In this document: piece after piece, positions 63,846 through 64,000 of the stretch | How the letters are laid out: every line of letters begins with the position of its first letter | Position numbering within the stretch: position 1 is the stretch's first letter | From: Streptococcus pseudopneumoniae | GTDB taxonomy: Bacteria > Bacillota > Bacilli > Lactobacillales > Streptococcaceae | NCBI RefSeq assembly: GCF_001074155.1 | Contig: NZ_JUUZ01000026.1 | Coordinates: 1 to 64,000, forward strand | DNA: 64,000 nt | Direction: 5' to 3' | The notes under the pieces: model-generated | Told to the model about the DNA's origin: nothing | Databases searched by the model: none | Seen by the model: the letters and a program-made list of their open reading frames with translations, nothing else | Position numbers and translations under genes: made by a program

Positions 63846-64000
63846 CTATTCGTTGAAAATATCTGGACTTGAAATTCCAAAATTATATAATTTGACAAAA
63901 ATAGTATACATTTGCTTATTTCCTATAGTTTGTCTAGCATTTATAGGGATGGTTGTTGAATTATTTAAAGGTGGGGAAATGAATTTTATGAAATTCATTA
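63826..64000 (+). CDS. hypothetical membrane protein (partial, runs off the window)
   Basis: ATG at 63826 follows TGGAGGA at ideal spacing; another ATG lies directly before it. The 58 visible codons encode a short polar start (MKEILNNYSLKISGLEIPKL), one membrane helix (IVYICLFPIVCLAFIGMVVEL) and a polar stretch, still open at the window end. It overlaps the preceding small gene by 20 bases. Family not recognised; the pair of small membrane genes may continue as a cluster beyond the window. Confidence 0.55.
   Translation, partial: MKEILNNYSLKISGLEIPKLYNLTKIVYICLFPIVCLAFIGMVVELFKGGEMNFMKFI

Noticed and set aside
1..64000. Search for CRISPR arrays and cas genes to go with the Card1-like gene
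   Set aside because: No run of regularly spaced identical direct repeats and no Cas1, Cas2, Cas10 or Csm-type protein was seen. The only direct repeats are the 174-bp cassette pair and a few coding repeats.

Overview
The window looks like a chromosomal segment of a low-GC Firmicute, almost certainly a Streptococcus of the mitis/sanguinis kind. The reasons are the VicRKX system with a PAS-containing VicK, the pneumococcus-like orders rqcH(pavA)-ybeY-dgkA-era-mutM-coaE-rpmG-secG-rnr-smpB-tehB-coiA-pepF-prsA and trpXYZ-dnaG-rpoD-cpoA-obgE, a preQ1-II riboswitch before queT, a ComX-type box before coiA, and extended -10 (TGn) promoters throughout. There is no rRNA, CRISPR array, integrase or insertion sequence. 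One tRNA gene (Arg, CCG) is present.

Layout. 1-2.6 kb: small membrane proteins, a Nudix hydrolase and the niacin pair niaX-niaR (minus strand) with a NiaR operator. 2.6-7.7 kb: L10 leader, rplJ-rplL, then a glycine T-box, glyQ, a strongly folded spacer, glyS and a UPF0291 gene. 7.8-12.3 kb: a flavin redox block, apbE followed by two FMN-reductase paralogues on the minus strand, divergent from nox, whose promoter overlaps a cre site. 12.4-15 kb: yitT and rqcH on the minus strand. 15-28.5 kb: the long plus-strand housekeeping run listed above, interrupted between tehB and coiA by a gene for a CARF + DUF1887 (Card1/Can2-like) protein. 28.7-36 kb: ftsW, ppc and a tryptophan T-box driving trpXYZ. 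36-43.8 kb: dnaG-rpoD, glycolipid glycosyltransferases, small membrane proteins and obgE. 43.8-56 kb: pepX, a cluster-less mutY, vicRKX, a thioredoxin-like gene, phosphoglucomutase, a lipoprotein and an ABC-F ATPase. 56-60.5 kb: tRNA-Arg, mscL, gtrA, queT, then a more accessory stretch with a SUKH-like gene and a truncated plus an intact formate/nitrite transporter. 60.6-64 kb: a DUF2130 putative nuclease, two tandem membrane/TPR-like paralogues sharing a nearly identical 3' end, and small membrane ORFs running off the window.

How the genes connect. Gene expression is under amino-acid and cofactor sensing in several places: T-boxes for Gly and Trp, the L10 autoregulatory leader, a preQ1 riboswitch and the NiaR operator. 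The apbE block looks like a cytoplasmic flavinylation unit: the larger reductase carries two copies of a Dxx(S/T)GA(S/T) motif at its C-terminus, the motif class ApbE modifies with FMN. The most unusual genes are that reductase and the Card1-like gene, which has its own structured leader and no CRISPR system in sight. Several genes (cpoA, mutY, the ABC-F gene, gtrA) start about 6-7 bases after a good -10 box and are predicted to be leaderless.

All calls are by reading the sequence and from family knowledge. No searches were run.
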